64,000 nt of DNA, taken from NCBI GenBank assembly GCA_003868215.1, contig QWDQ01000040.1, positions 178,935-242,934 of the forward strand. Reading direction: 5' to 3'. Below the pieces are notes generated by a model that was given only the letters and a program-made list of their open reading frames with translations, did no database searches and was not told the DNA's origin. Below, piece after piece: positions 1 through 10,757 of the stretch (the stretch's first letter is position 1; the number at the start of each line of letters is the position of its first letter). This DNA is from Pseudophaeomoniella oleicola (Eukaryota; Ascomycota; Eurotiomycetes; Phaeomoniellales; Phaeomoniellaceae). The translations under genes and the position numbers were made by a program.

Positions 1-35
1 CCGGGTTCGATCCTGGGTGAGCGAACGGGGATTTT
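1..35 (+). tRNA. 3' end of a tRNA gene, cut by the window edge
   Basis: The first 25 bases read as a T arm plus the 3' acceptor strand. GGTTCGATCC carries the invariant G53-TTC-R-A-N-N-C61 pattern. It is followed by the acceptor strand TGAGCGA and a discriminator A at base 25. A TTTT run at 32-35 fits an RNA polymerase III terminator. One T-stem pair (G-G) is mismatched. The anticodon lies upstream of the window, so identity cannot be read; the TGAGCG-type acceptor strand resembles elongator tRNA-Met, but this is only a guess. Confidence 0.55.
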
Positions 36-349
36 CGTATCACAGTTCTCCGGTCAGAGGACGGGCATAGCCCGGATCTCAATGATCGGGGGGTGTGTAG
101 CTTTTTGCACTTTTTGCTGCTGTTGTTTGAGCAATGTTTTCGCGAAAGAAAACGCGAACTGGGCCACAGCACCATCAAGCAGCCTGCTTCAATACCAAAC
201 AGCTCTTCCAGCCGAAGATGGAGGTCCCGGCTCCTTCTTCGAGTCGTACGTCTTGCCATGTTGCAGAGGAAGGTGGTATAGTAAATCCATCTGATACACA
301 TGGATAGACAGGCGACATCATTGGGCCAAACGGCAAGGTAGATTGATAG
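36..349. other. intergenic, no gene seen
   Basis: Downstream flank of the partial tRNA. Short overlapping frames at 82-294 have no recognisable composition or domain. Nothing supportable is present. Confidence 0.4.
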
Positions 350-1442
350 TTATGTCGTTGCAGTTGGAGTCACATTTTGCGGTAGCGTAGTCACCGTAAT
401 ATGTGACGCCGGCACGGTGTAGATAGTCTTTGGCCTGACTATCTCCGGTGTTGGGAAACTGGATGTTGCGTTGAGAGAGGGGGTTGAATGGTTGCCTTTA
501 AGTGCACATTGCAGGTACCAAAACCCCACAAACATGGCGCCTACACCGACACCGATCAACACCTCTGCACCGTCTTCAGGGCTCTGCCTATGCCCTGGAA
601 CCGACTGCTGCAACGACAGTCCTAATGAGAGGCCGCCTAGCGAATGAAAATGGGGTGGGGGTTGTGCCCAAAACCCACGGTTGCACCCACATACTCTTCT
701 AGAAAGTTCAAGCCATCGCATGAGACGTTGATCAAAAGAGTCACAACAGTGTTTGGAAAGCTTCTAGCACCTCAGACTTATGACGAAATGTCAGTAGTTG
801 CAGCTCCCGACAGGTACGACTCTGTGACTTGTCTAGCTAACCCAGAGGGCAGGGACCATCGCTTCGGAGGCATTTTTGACTCTGATATGAGCAAGAGCCA
901 TTCGACATAGCCCAGCCCAGTCCTCTTCCTGCATGCAAATGGCTAAGGTCTTTGACTCCGACTTATTGGATTGCAGATGTTGCCGTAGATACCGGTGATA
1001 GCTTCGCAAAGTGCATGATGATCAGCGATCGTCGGTTGGTTCGGTCGGCCGGGCCCCTCATACAGCTTGTTCAGACCGACAACGGTGAGGCCCCAGCTGA
1101 GGCTGCTTCGCACGACCCGGACGCATACATATGGAAAGCAGGATGAACAATGATCTTGTTCAATGTCTGTTGACTATCACCGAGAGCACCCCAGGCGAGT
1201 GTGATCACACTCTTTGGAAATCTCTGCCTTGCGACAACACCCATTCCCGGTCTCTTTTGATCATATTGGCTTGTGATCTCGAACTCCCATGGATTGGAAG
1301 GGGCGTAATTGCGGGCCCAGTCGGACATGATCGCAGCCAGGGGCTTGGCGTCCGAATCATCACGAGCTCGGTCCAATATACTTTGACGCCATGTACCCTG
1401 CGGAGTGGTCACGAGCACGGTACACTGGTGGAGTATATTTTT
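350..1442 (-). pseudogene. possible broken gene (reading-frame remnants)
   Basis: Two minus-strand stretches look protein-like but do not join into one frame. The upstream one (about 1442-1071) is open for 120 codons without a good ATG and has ordinary soluble-protein composition. It runs into a stop, while a neighbouring frame continues (LNKLYEGPGRPNQP region near 1070-960) and then also stops. The downstream one (721-350) ends with a candidate membrane segment (GVGVGAMFVGFWYLQCAL) and a Ser/Thr/Pro-rich tail. No splice pair that I could find restores continuity. It may be a decayed gene, or a real multi-exon gene that I cannot resolve. I do not recognise the family. Confidence 0.28.
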
Positions 1443-3275
1443 TGGGACTCACATAGCCCTCATATAATGAGACTGAATGTTATCGGACGTCATGGCTTGG
1501 CCGAACAGAAGCAATCGGTAGAGATTTCGAAACATGAGGATCCTGCAGGTTTATCGGTGGGTCTCTTAACAGTCCGAACGGAAGGAAGACAACTCTTCGA
1601 TCAGCCGTAGAACTCGGCTCATTCGCTGCCTATTGGGTTTCTCAAAGGCAACATGAGTGTCGGCCGGTTATGTTGTCGTTGATCGCTCAGGCGTTTCATG
1701 ACATCGAATTCCATTGTCTTTGATATACCAGATCCGAGGGGATTCAAGCTGCAAAGCCCATCTTCAATGTTGTGGACTGCTTTGAGGAGCGGATGGAAAT
1801 TGGTATCTGAGATCTGATCCCAAGTAAGTTCCTTTTGCTTTCCCCCCTCAATACCGATTCCGGCCTTATAGAGAAAGGTTAGTTGTGTTTTGAATGGCTT
1901 TCAATCATGATAGGCACTTACTTGAAGATTGACCACTTCCTTGACAGTCACGACTGATTTCAGAGTTGGGCGAGACACTTGATACGCAAAATCCCGCTAT
2001 CATTGACGCTCGGTGACTCTGATGACATTCTTCGGAAAGCCATTGACTGTGCTTGGGGCATTGTCTCGTAATGTCAATGGCATCTCGAATCCTCTTCCAG
2101 AACGAATTCGGCGACGCGTTGTCATTGGATCTTTATCATCTCTGGGACTGCCCCATCCTACCCCGAAGGTGCGCAAACAGAGATAGTTTGCGGACAGTGA
2201 TCCAAATGGCTGCTCTCTACCTCTTTGATCAACCCTGCAATGGGAGGGCACTACCCTGCCCACCCATGCCCCTCTCTCATGTCACCAGGCCGCTATGCAA
2301 ATCTCACGATAAAGGTGATTTAACCACCGTCCTTCGAAGATTGGCCGGGAGGAACACTCCGCTCATGATAGTATCGATTTAAGGTGGTATTAGCAATCCC
2401 AGAAGTACGGATAACGAATCGCAGTTGGGATAGTTCTCGAGTCGCACATGAAGGCCGACAGACAAAAGTTCCAGTCAAGTTGAGAAGGGCAAGTCGTGAA
2501 CAACTATAGCCGATGCCAATAGTAGCAGTAGACAGAATGCCAAGCTAGGGGGCGGAGAAGGCATGCTGGCATCATAATATACTTCCCCAGAAAAGGCGTA
2601 AGATAGATCAGGATAGAGAGGTATAGGAAAGGGAAAATGTCAAAAGACTGATCAAACCCTCAAGATGCAGATGCAGAGAGAACCAAGAAATTAGGAAAGA
2701 CGAAGAGAGAGAGCAGCTTTATATATGACCATCAGGAACAAGCAATGACTCAGAACGAAAAAGATTGCATGCTATGCTCCGCGTCAAGTGTATGTGTGTA
2801 CTGGTGCAATGTCTCCCATGGTGCTTTCACCAAGTTACACCAGACCATCCAATTGTGGTGGTCGTAGTGCTGCAATGTTTGCTTGGGGGTAAATGTTGCA
2901 AGACACGGTTGCTGGTGGTTGGACTAGGCCCGGGATGGGTCGGTTAGTATGAAATTGAACAAGTGTATGCATGCGTGGAAAGTAAATTGCAATGCAATGT
3001 TGCTTGTGGTTGATCGGAATCAAGTTGTGTTTGTAAAGCGTTTGGATGATTGCATGCTATCTCTCCTATTGCCATTCCATGAACGACAGTCTGATCTAAT
3101 CTGCATGGATGCTATAAGAAACCGATGTATGCAAGTGGGACGCAGTGCTGGAGCGCAATATGGAAGTTTGAATTTACAAAAGCGAAGTGCGTGTATCCAA
3201 CGATGATGTTTCCGGAGACCTCGGACCATAAAAGCCCTCTGCTATGCCTAAGAAGGTATTAGAATAAGTCTTGGA
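1443..3275. other. intergenic, gene-poor; one further weak frame
   Basis: No convincing gene. A minus-strand frame at 2263-2000 of 87 codons is flanked by stops and could be part of the same decayed locus as the remnant downstream of it. The part from 2400 to 3275 has only short overlapping frames on both strands and serves as the 3' flank of the DUF3445 gene. Confidence 0.35.
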
Positions 3276-4860
3276 TCAATATCCTTGTTGCCTGTGCCAC
3301 TTTTCTCTCCATCCAGGGAACCACGGAGACTCTTGTAAGGTCTCTTCTTTCCAGTCCTTGGGTATCACACCTGCCTCCTCTTGCTCCTTCTTGAATCGCT
3401 CTAGGGCAGGCTTACAGACATGCTCGACATGCCAGGTGTTTTTGTACTCCATTAGGTTCTTCTTGCCATCGTTCAGAATTTTCAGAACGATACTGGGGAC
3501 GTACGGCTCGTCCCTAAATTCCTCCACCTGAGTGAATAAAGCTTTGAAGCTGAATACCACCGCTCCTGAGAACGGTAACCGCCGCAGTGTCTGCCAGTCG
3601 ACACGGAGATGGCAGCGGTCAAGTGTCAAGTCCGGGGATTGGACAGAGCGCGCCGCCTCATGAGGGTCACCAGGGGGCATGAAGAGTGGTTGATCAGCTT
3701 CAAGACCCCAGGAGCCACGCTGAATTGGCTTGTCGATAGGCATTTTTGAGAAGAACCTGTTGGCTGTTAGCACCTTCATATCCATTCGCATGAGACACGT
3801 ACCGATCCATCGAAAACTCCATTTTCTCTTTGTAGTCTGGGATAGGCGTGTGAATAGTTTTCAATTGCATGCCCATCTTTGTGTCCACATTCCATCCAAG
3901 AGAGGAGCAGACAACGCCGGCTCTAAAATAGTAGTAGCCATCTTCTGGATTGCGCAACGTCATGGCAAAGTCTTCTGGAATGTTATCGAGGATAACAAGG
4001 AGTGGGTGTTTCGCATAGACATCTTGCTCAGTGCCTAGAATACGATTCTTGAAAGTCTTTTTATCTTCACCAAGTTCGAAGTACTGGGGATACCTCGCGC
4101 AGAGGAATTGGAGGTTAATCTCCATTAACTCTTTGCAGGCCAATTCGGTTCCTGGCATGTACTGCAAGACAAGTTTCCCGTACTTTTCATACAGGCCTTT
4201 TCGTTGCGCAATTCGTTTCCGGTAAGTATTTTCGAGTTCAAGGTACCAATTGGGTTCCAACTTGGTCAATGCTATCGATAAGTGAGCCTCTACTCTACTA
4301 TCGCACTTGGGGTCTCACTTACACATCGTTTGATGATATGCCCATCTGAATGGACGATATGGTCGCGGTAGAGCCTTGTCGATGTTGAACTCCTTGTACG
4401 GCTCGGGCAATGGTACGCCACTTAGGGTGGCATAGTCAGGGAAGTTCCCGAGTGCTTTGATTTCATCCACCGAGAACCGAGTCGCTGTAAACAGATTGCC
4501 AGGTGACTCGGCATAATTCGCATCGAACGGCAACAAAGACTTTGCAAACACCTCGTCTGTCACCTCATGGCCAATGAGTTTCTGTCTCTGGGCCTTCGGA
4601 AGGGTCTCGGCAATCTCAGCAAGAGCCTCACGACGTGGCGGTGGGAACGCTTCGAAATAGGGGGCTGGCGGCGGTCCGTTATTGGGCACTTTCTTCTCGG
4701 GTGACAATGATCTTGGTGGCGTCGCCGCAGTTGACGGTCTTCGGCTTCGCCATTGAAGTCGCTGTCTTAATATTTCTCGGTGTTCCTTGTTGAGGGTAAA
4801 ATATGCGATTGTGGTCAGAGAGAAGACAAAAGCTAAAACAAGGGCCAGTGTTTGGTCCAT
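3276..4860 (-). CDS. DUF3445 / haem-dependent oxidative N-demethylase alpha-like protein
   Basis: Three exons: 4860-4323, 4271-3803 and 3756-3276. The introns are 51 bases (GTAAGT..TAG) and 46 bases (GTACGT..CAG), and the spliced frame closes at 495 residues. Residues about 3-22 form a hydrophobic N-terminal anchor, followed by a basic, proline-rich linker and then a long globular region. The motif set (NWYLELENTY, HPLLVILDNIPEDFA, GVVCSSLGWN, the RLPFSGAVVFSFK block near the end) matches the fungal DUF3445 family. That family is related to the alpha subunit of haem-dependent oxidative N-demethylase. The N-terminal segment suggests attachment to an internal membrane. Substrate is unknown, and the enzymatic label comes from the family, not from residues I could verify. 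Confidence 0.8.
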
Positions 4861-6483
4861 GTTTGGCTACTAGAGGATGGGAGAGGAGAAGCCCTCGAAT
4901 GGGCGAGAGGATCTAACAGAAGTGGTGCGTTTGCTGAGACTGACTCAGACACAGGAGGGCGTTTGAAATGGGAATAGATTAATGATATTAAAGACAAGTA
5001 GACAGTGCAGGAGTTTTGTATAGAGGTTTGAAAATGGCCTGCGTCGCTCAACGGCCAGTTCTTTTCGAGACAGACCCAAGAAGACAATGAGTGCTGGACT
5101 TATAGGACCAATGGCAAAATGAACCAACGAAGACAATACCGGTCTTATCAATTGTCCCAATTAGGTATTGAAATCGCAAAGTCGCCGTGGGGAAGTAGAT
5201 TCGGGACGATAAGGTGACGGGCTCGCGGGGTGGGTCAGATCATCCAGGGTGTTGATAACAGCACGACCATGGTTGGTGACGGTTCACCACTAGAGAAGCG
5301 AACTAAGGATGACGACAACGCCCCGATAAACCTATCACTGAATTGCAAGTTGCGTATAGCAAAAAGAGACGGAGATTATAAATAGAAAGGATATACTTCC
5401 GTGGAAGGCTCAAGGAGGTATCTAACAGCAGTCAGCACAGATAAATTGACACCGTCGACCGTGTCCAGCGTATATGCTCCCGCAGGAGCGGATGACACGA
5501 CGCATGTCGACCACGATGGGAATCCTCGAGTCGGACTGGTGGAGGTTGCCGTGCGTGCGCTGCGGGTAGCCGTGACGAAGCATGCAGGGCGGTACAGAGT
5601 ACAACGAAGTACGGAGTACAGCAGACCCAATCTCGAATTATCTGAGCCAGAATGGCTGTTTGCAATAATATCAGACCACCCTTTCATTCTCGGGGTGGAC
5701 ACATTTCACCAAACGGCAGTTGTCGATGAACGGGATACCTGCTCTGTTTCAGGTTATCGAGGACATCAATGTACAGTCTGGAATCATGGCATTCATGTGC
5801 CTACCTAGGTAGTCAGTGGTAGACCTCGAGCATCTGGGAGGAATACGAATCACGAATCACAAATGGGACAATTGAAAATGTTGCTCAAAAGGGTAAAAAT
5901 ATCCAGGCTCCGCTGGAGACTAACTACGAACTTCGTGGGAGATGAAAAGGAAACCAAAGAAAAGGGAAAGAGAGAAAAGAGAAGGGCGAGGGGCAAATGG
6001 AGAGTTGTGGGCGGGTTTCGAATTGGCTTTTAGCTATTAATTAACGTTACAGTAAGCTACGGCGTACCACAAACACGTTCAGTTCAGTTCAGTTCAGGTC
6101 TTATCGACTATCAGCATGGGACTTTCGGTTTTTACTATTAATTATTTGCTACAGTATTCGCATCCTGTCAATGCAGTGAATCTATCCTAATTACTACCTA
6201 CCTTAGTAGTCTTACCATCTCCTTCTCTCTCTACCGTAGGAACTGAACTTAATTACCTGGTACATCCACCAGTGCCGGTCCATGTTTGTATACACGTAGT
6301 AGTAATCAATGGCATTCGGAACCGGGACTGACCGTTCTGTTCGGTTTCAGCCCAGAAACCATAGCATGAACCCAAGTTCCCGCGCGCTCTTGGACTTTCT
6401 TTGGGCTTGCTTCAACATAATACAACCTGGCCATTTCGTGTTGCCTACCACTACTCCCCTGTCTGTTATGTATTAGAAATTCA
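4861..6483. other. intergenic between two minus-strand genes
   Basis: This is the 5' flank of the DUF3445 gene and the 3' flank of the BOR1-type gene. A 135-codon plus-strand frame at 5401-5808 begins with GTG, not ATG, and has equally long frames opposite it, so I do not call it. The stretch holds one TACGGAGTA (5610-5618), one TACCTAGGTA palindrome (5802-5811), a purine-rich tract (about 5941-6000) and a short GTTCA tandem (6077-6096). Confidence 0.5.
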
Positions 6484-8406
6484 TCACACTGCTATTTCGG
6501 CAATGTTGTTTGCATTCTCTCCAGCTGATTGCACTGCTTGTCCATCTGAAAGCGTGCCCATCTCAAGGGCATCGCCTCCATCCGTCCTCCAAGGATCGGC
6601 ACCCCTTTGCGTCTGCTTTCGAAACTCCTCATCCTCGTCATCTTCAGGCGTCCCTTCTCGACATGCCCAGGCGTCGACAAATCTCAAGACCTCTCGCCGC
6701 CACAGTCTTTTCATGAAGATTATCCGGAATGGTACCAATGCGACTATAATGATGGGAAACGCGGGCGCTCCTTTGGTAAGAGTGATGATAAAGATAACTG
6801 CCGTAATGCCAATCTGAAGTAAGGTATACCCATGCACCGGCGCGTAAGACTTGTAAGAAGGCGGTGAGTCGCTGGAAATAGTTGATGGTAAAGGGGGAAG
6901 CTCCGTTGGCGGCGTGAGCACGTAGAATGTGCGATACAAGATTGGATTGACACTGAGACTCTGCTCGCCCATGAAGAGGAAGAGCCCTGCCAAGACACTC
7001 GTAGGTGTCAGACCGAGGACGTGCATGAAAGGGGGGCTGACGAAAACCAAGATTCCCGCTGCATGGAGGAATGGCGACCATCTCTGCTCATATACATGTC
7101 TGAGCTCTCTAACCTCGAGCTTCTCCTCACCATTGACAACAGTGGTGCTTCGTTCCTTTTCAGAATGCATCAGGCTCTCGGAATGCAGAGGTGCTTGCGG
7201 CAGTAAGCCGTTAGCAGGGGGAAGGCCCAAAATACCGCAAATGGCAGTTGTAGTGCCAAGCAAGACAACGTCCCATGCGAACCCTCCCGGTTTTCGCGTC
7301 CCATATCTGTCAATGGTACAAATGATCGAGCTAACCTCATGATCAAAGAAGAACAGCATGGTGATTATCGCACCTGGGATGACTGCCGCAAAGATCCAAG
7401 AAATGGGCAACTTCCAGAATTCCACCAAAAACTGCATTCTTTCAGGGTTTGTCGGTCGAAAGGATGTGCTGACGTGAAGAGTCGATTTGTCAAGTTGTGC
7501 AAGTTCTCCCACGTGTGGAAGCGCAATGAATACAACGATGGAAATAGCAGCCGCATACTCTGTCAACCCAATTCTAATATACCGGTGGAATAGAGGCTTC
7601 CAACTTTGAGCTGTTGATAGAAAAATGGCGAGGAGCATCGTTCCTACCGCTCCGATTATCGAGTACAGAAAGGCTGCAAGTGTCAAACTGTCATGGGCTC
7701 TCTGCAATTCTTGGATTGCCTTGTGGAAGTAAATAATGCTGTTCAGAAGCGAGAATATTTCTGTACTGAAAGTGGTCACATAGCCCATCGTCCAATCATG
7801 GGCATTGATGAACGCAAGGATGCACAGCATCCAGCCAGCATGTATCAAAGCCCAAGCCATGAAAGGCAAGAACGAAACTCCAAGCCTACCCTCACATAAC
7901 GAGTAGATATTCTCAGCCAAGACAGAGAATGGACCAGTCACGCCAAGAATGGTCAAAGGTTGAATCGAAAGCAGCGAAAACACGATTCCACATAGACCTG
8001 TGCTGAATACTACCTCGATGGTACCCCAAGTCTGACCTGTCAACACGTACAGGTCGCTAGCAAATGTGATGCCGGGCAACAGATTCGTAAAGAAGACATA
8101 AACTGCGCTTGCGAAGATGACCTGATTAAAGAGAGTCCAATCAGATACATAGCGAGCCCGGAGATTATGCAGATCTTGGCGAAGTAGTCGAAACGGTCGT
8201 AGAGGTCCACCTTGAGCCAGTGAGCCCTTCAAGGTTCTCAACGGCTTTGGGGTATGTTTGGAAGGGGTAATGCTGGCATGCTCGTCTTCACCCGTCGACG
8301 ATGCTTGCTGGGGTTGTAGGACATCTTGCTTCTCCTTATTTCGAAGCCTATGGCGAAGAATCGACGGACGTGTCGAAGGGGGGCGGAAAGCTGAAATCAA
8401 AGACAT
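6484..8406 (-). CDS. bor1: BOR1-type borate/bicarbonate (SLC4 family) transporter
   Basis: A single uninterrupted frame of 640 residues from ATG at 8406. A cytosolic N-terminus of about 80 residues leads into the SLC4 signature (LRARYVSDWT, then the first membrane helix VFFTNLLPGITFASDLY). About a dozen hydrophobic spans follow, including the substrate-site region QPLTILGVTGPFSVLAENIY and the FFFDHEVSSIICT and PPANGLLPQAPLHSESL blocks shared with yeast Bor1. The C-terminus is acidic and hydrophilic. Known relatives export borate at the plasma membrane and affect vacuolar protein sorting; transport here is inferred from family. It is divergent from MTG1, with about 490 bases between the two start codons. 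Confidence 0.9.
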   Translation of the reverse strand: MSLISAFRPPSTRPSILRHRLRNKEKQDVLQPQQASSTGEDEHASITPSKHTPKPLRTLKGSLAQGGPLRPFRLLRQDLHNLRARYVSDWTLFNQVIFASAVYVFFTNLLPGITFASDLYVLTGQTWGTIEVVFSTGLCGIVFSLLSIQPLTILGVTGPFSVLAENIYSLCEGRLGVSFLPFMAWALIHAGWMLCILAFINAHDWTMGYVTTFSTEIFSLLNSIIYFHKAIQELQRAHDSLTLAAFLYSIIGAVGTMLLAIFLSTAQSWKPLFHRYIRIGLTEYAAAISIVVFIALPHVGELAQLDKSTLHVSTSFRPTNPERMQFLVEFWKLPISWIFAAVIPGAIITMLFFFDHEVSSIICTIDRYGTRKPGGFAWDVVLLGTTTAICGILGLPPANGLLPQAPLHSESLMHSEKERSTTVVNGEEKLEVRELRHVYEQRWSPFLHAAGILVFVSPPFMHVLGLTPTSVLAGLFLFMGEQSLSVNPILYRTFYVLTPPTELPPLPSTISSDSPPSYKSYAPVHGYTLLQIGITAVIFIITLTKGAPAFPIIIVALVPFRIIFMKRLWRREVLRFVDAWACREGTPEDDEDEEFRKQTQRGADPWRTDGGDALEMGTLSDGQAVQSAGENANNIAEIAV

Positions 8407-8895
8407 CTCTGACGGTCAGAGCAAACGAGAGAGCAACAGACAGAAAGAAGATAAGTTCTTTACTCAGGAAGAATGTGCTTGCAGACTCTGCTGCTGATAC
8501 TCCGGCTTATCGCAAAGCGAATTGAAGACAATAGATCTCTTGAACAGCGCATCATATAGATTATACACTGTCATATCGGGAGCTTGACATCACCTTAGTT
8601 AACTCACCGTGTAAAGTACGTTCGAGATGCATTCGCTGGATGAGCCTTCGTTTGTGCATCCGTTTGACAGTAAAGTTTCTTGGGAGTCCAATGGTTTCGC
8701 TTCACCGCCCTGCTGCCAACGACACTACGACATATTTATCAATTCTGCCAATTTGGAGATGACCGCTCTGCTGCAAGCCCCGATCAGCAGAATTCCTTAG
8801 CAGATCGTTCTTCTGAGTGCTTCATAGGTGGATGCTGCAGTCCATATCCGAGACTGATGTCGTAAAGATGGAAGAGGAACGTTCAGATCTAGGAT
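8407..8895. other. divergent promoter region BOR1-type / MTG1
   Basis: About 490 bases between two start codons on opposite strands, presumably holding both promoters and leaders. I see no clear TATA box and no further gene. Confidence 0.5.
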
Positions 8896-9930
8896 ATGTA
8901 CGCAATGGCTTCGTTTGTGCCTCGTCAGGTGTATCCGCACCTAAGCTCGGTTCCTCGCTCTTACTTTCTCGGCCATCATCGCGCAGGACTCACAAAGATG
9001 AAGGCGATGGTCGCTTCTATTGATCTAGTCATCGAGTGTAGGGACTATCGCACTCCACTAGTGTCCAGAAATCCGCTTTTCGAAGAGACGCTGGGTGAAA
9101 AGCCTCGTCTAATTGTCTATACAAAACAAGATCTGGGAAGCAATGGAACAATCGCAGACAGACGCAGAGAAGACATCATTCGACATTGGGACAAGCCGGC
9201 AAAGGTCATGTTTGCAAACGCCAAAAATCGTTTTGCAATCAAGAAAATTGTCGACTTTGCCAGGGAATATTCCCAGGGTGTAAGCAGCATCCTCGGCTCA
9301 CGCATGATGATTGTCGGCATGCCTAACGTGGGGAAGTCGTCTCTACTAAATGCACTACGCAACGTTGGGGTTGGAGGGAAGAAAGTGGCTAGAACTGGAG
9401 ATCAACCTGGTATTACCAGAAAAGTCGCGACGAGCGTTAAAGTCATAGAGGGACAAGATGGAAACGAAGGAGTATATGTATTGGACACACCTGGGGTATT
9501 CGTACCGTACGTGCCCGACGCTGAAGGCATGCTCAAGCTGGCACTTTGTGGGAACGTCAAGGATACAGTTATTCCTCCCGAGATGGTGGCAGACTATCTT
9601 CTCTATCACCTCAATCTCAACGACCCAAGCCTCTACAGCCAATTCTCCCCTCCGACGAACGACATATCAGAACTTCTAGATACAGTTGCCAGAAAGGTTG
9701 GGAGGTTGAAGAAGGGCGGAGTTCCAGACCTAGAAAGCGCTGCTATCCAATTTGTGCAGTTCTGGCGCGCTGGTGACTTGGGGAGGTTTGTCCTTGATAA
9801 TGTTACGGAGACGGCTCTTTCGGATCGACAGTCGTTCTTAGATTCTTCAGGGAAGAGTCTAAACCAAGCTAAGAAAGCTGCAAAAGAGGCGAAGCGGAGA
9901 CTCCCGCTGGCGGACTCTGTGGTTGCTTGA
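8896..9930 (+). CDS. mtg1: mitochondrial ribosome-associated GTPase 1 (Mtg1)
   Basis: One frame without introns. ATG 8896 gives 344 residues; the second in-frame ATG at 8905 (MASFVPRQ) may be the real start. It is a circularly permuted YlqF/YawG-type GTPase. The G4 motif TKQD (residues 76-79) comes before the P-loop GMPNVGKSS (141-149), then G3 DTPG (197-200). The N-terminus resembles the mitochondrial Mtg1 branch (FVPRQVYPHL..SYFLGHHRAGL). Relatives act in assembly of the mitochondrial large ribosomal subunit at the inner membrane. The stop codon lies only 24 bases from that of the convergent ISY1 gene, so the transcripts probably overlap at their 3' ends. Confidence 0.92.
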   Translation: MYAMASFVPRQVYPHLSSVPRSYFLGHHRAGLTKMKAMVASIDLVIECRDYRTPLVSRNPLFEETLGEKPRLIVYTKQDLGSNGTIADRRREDIIRHWDKPAKVMFANAKNRFAIKKIVDFAREYSQGVSSILGSRMMIVGMPNVGKSSLLNALRNVGVGGKKVARTGDQPGITRKVATSVKVIEGQDGNEGVYVLDTPGVFVPYVPDAEGMLKLALCGNVKDTVIPPEMVADYLLYHLNLNDPSLYSQFSPPTNDISELLDTVARKVGRLKKGGVPDLESAAIQFVQFWRAGDLGRFVLDNVTETALSDRQSFLDSSGKSLNQAKKAAKEAKRRLPLADSVVA

Positions 9931-9954
9931 AGAGACTTAGAGATTCGCGTACTT

Positions 9955-10757
9955 TCATCCAAGCTGGTCAAGAAGCCTTTTCCTGCGCCGCTCGACGAGT
10001 TCCTCCTGCACTTCTTCAAGTGTCGGTAACCTCCAGCCCAGGCCGTCGCCAGCATCTCCCGGCAGGGATTCCCATGTCGGATCGTGGTCCTTCCCTTGTG
10101 CTGAAAGTCTCTCAATTGCCTCCTTCTCCTTGCGCTTTTCGTACCTTAGTAGTGTGCCATCCTCCTCGTCCAGGCCATAGCCAAAATAGGCGGCGTCCAC
10201 ATGCTTCCTTGCGAGATCGCTTCCAGATTTTGATGTACCTGCTGCGTCCTCTTCATCACCATGGACAGCCTTTCTCGCTGCTCTTTCGAACATCTCTTTT
10301 ACTCCCGGAAGTTCTCTGGCCCTTCCAAAATACCGATAACCTTTTCCGCCGCCCGGAATCTCTCGCCCTTCGTCGTCGTAGATCTTCGATCCTCGCATAT
10401 AATTTGGCCCGCCTAGCTCTCGTATCTGTCGTTCCCACATCCACTTTTCTTTCATCAGTTTGTTAATCTCATCGTTCAAATCTCTGATCTGATAGTCGCT
10501 AAGGCTCTCATCCTGGATCTTTGTAACCTTGCGAGAAATCTCTTTTAACACTTGGCCCCTCCACTTTTCGCATATAGGGATAGTTGTGACTGATGTGATA
10601 AGCTTCGGTCGTCGAGTTCGAGCTGTGTCAAGTATCCCAAGGTCTGCAGCTTGCGCAGCTCGAAAGCGAAAGAGCATGGACTGGGCCTTTTCTGAATTTC
10701 GCGCCTGTGAATCTCATATTAGAGAAAGCTCGCGCATGCGTAGAATGAGCTTACCAT
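9955..10757 (-). CDS. isy1: pre-mRNA-splicing factor Isy1
   Basis: Exon 1 is only the start codon (10757-10755). A 50-base intron follows at once (GTAAGC at 10754, CAG ending 10705), and exon 2 runs 10704-9955. Joining them gives the canonical Isy1 N-terminus MARNSEKAQSMLFRFR and a protein of 250 residues. That match is the main reason for the model, since the downstream ATG would drop ten conserved residues. The Isy1 family domain covers most of the chain (KWMWERQIRELGGPNY, RYFGRARELPGVKE, VDAAYFGYGLDEEDG). The C-terminus is basic and charged. Isy1 belongs to the NineTeen/Prp19-associated complex of the active spliceosome and supports the first catalytic step. Confidence 0.95.

Noticed and set aside
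5401-5808. 135-codon plus-strand frame
   Set aside because: It starts at GTG, has overlapping open frames on the opposite strand, and shows no recognisable domain or amphipathic pattern.
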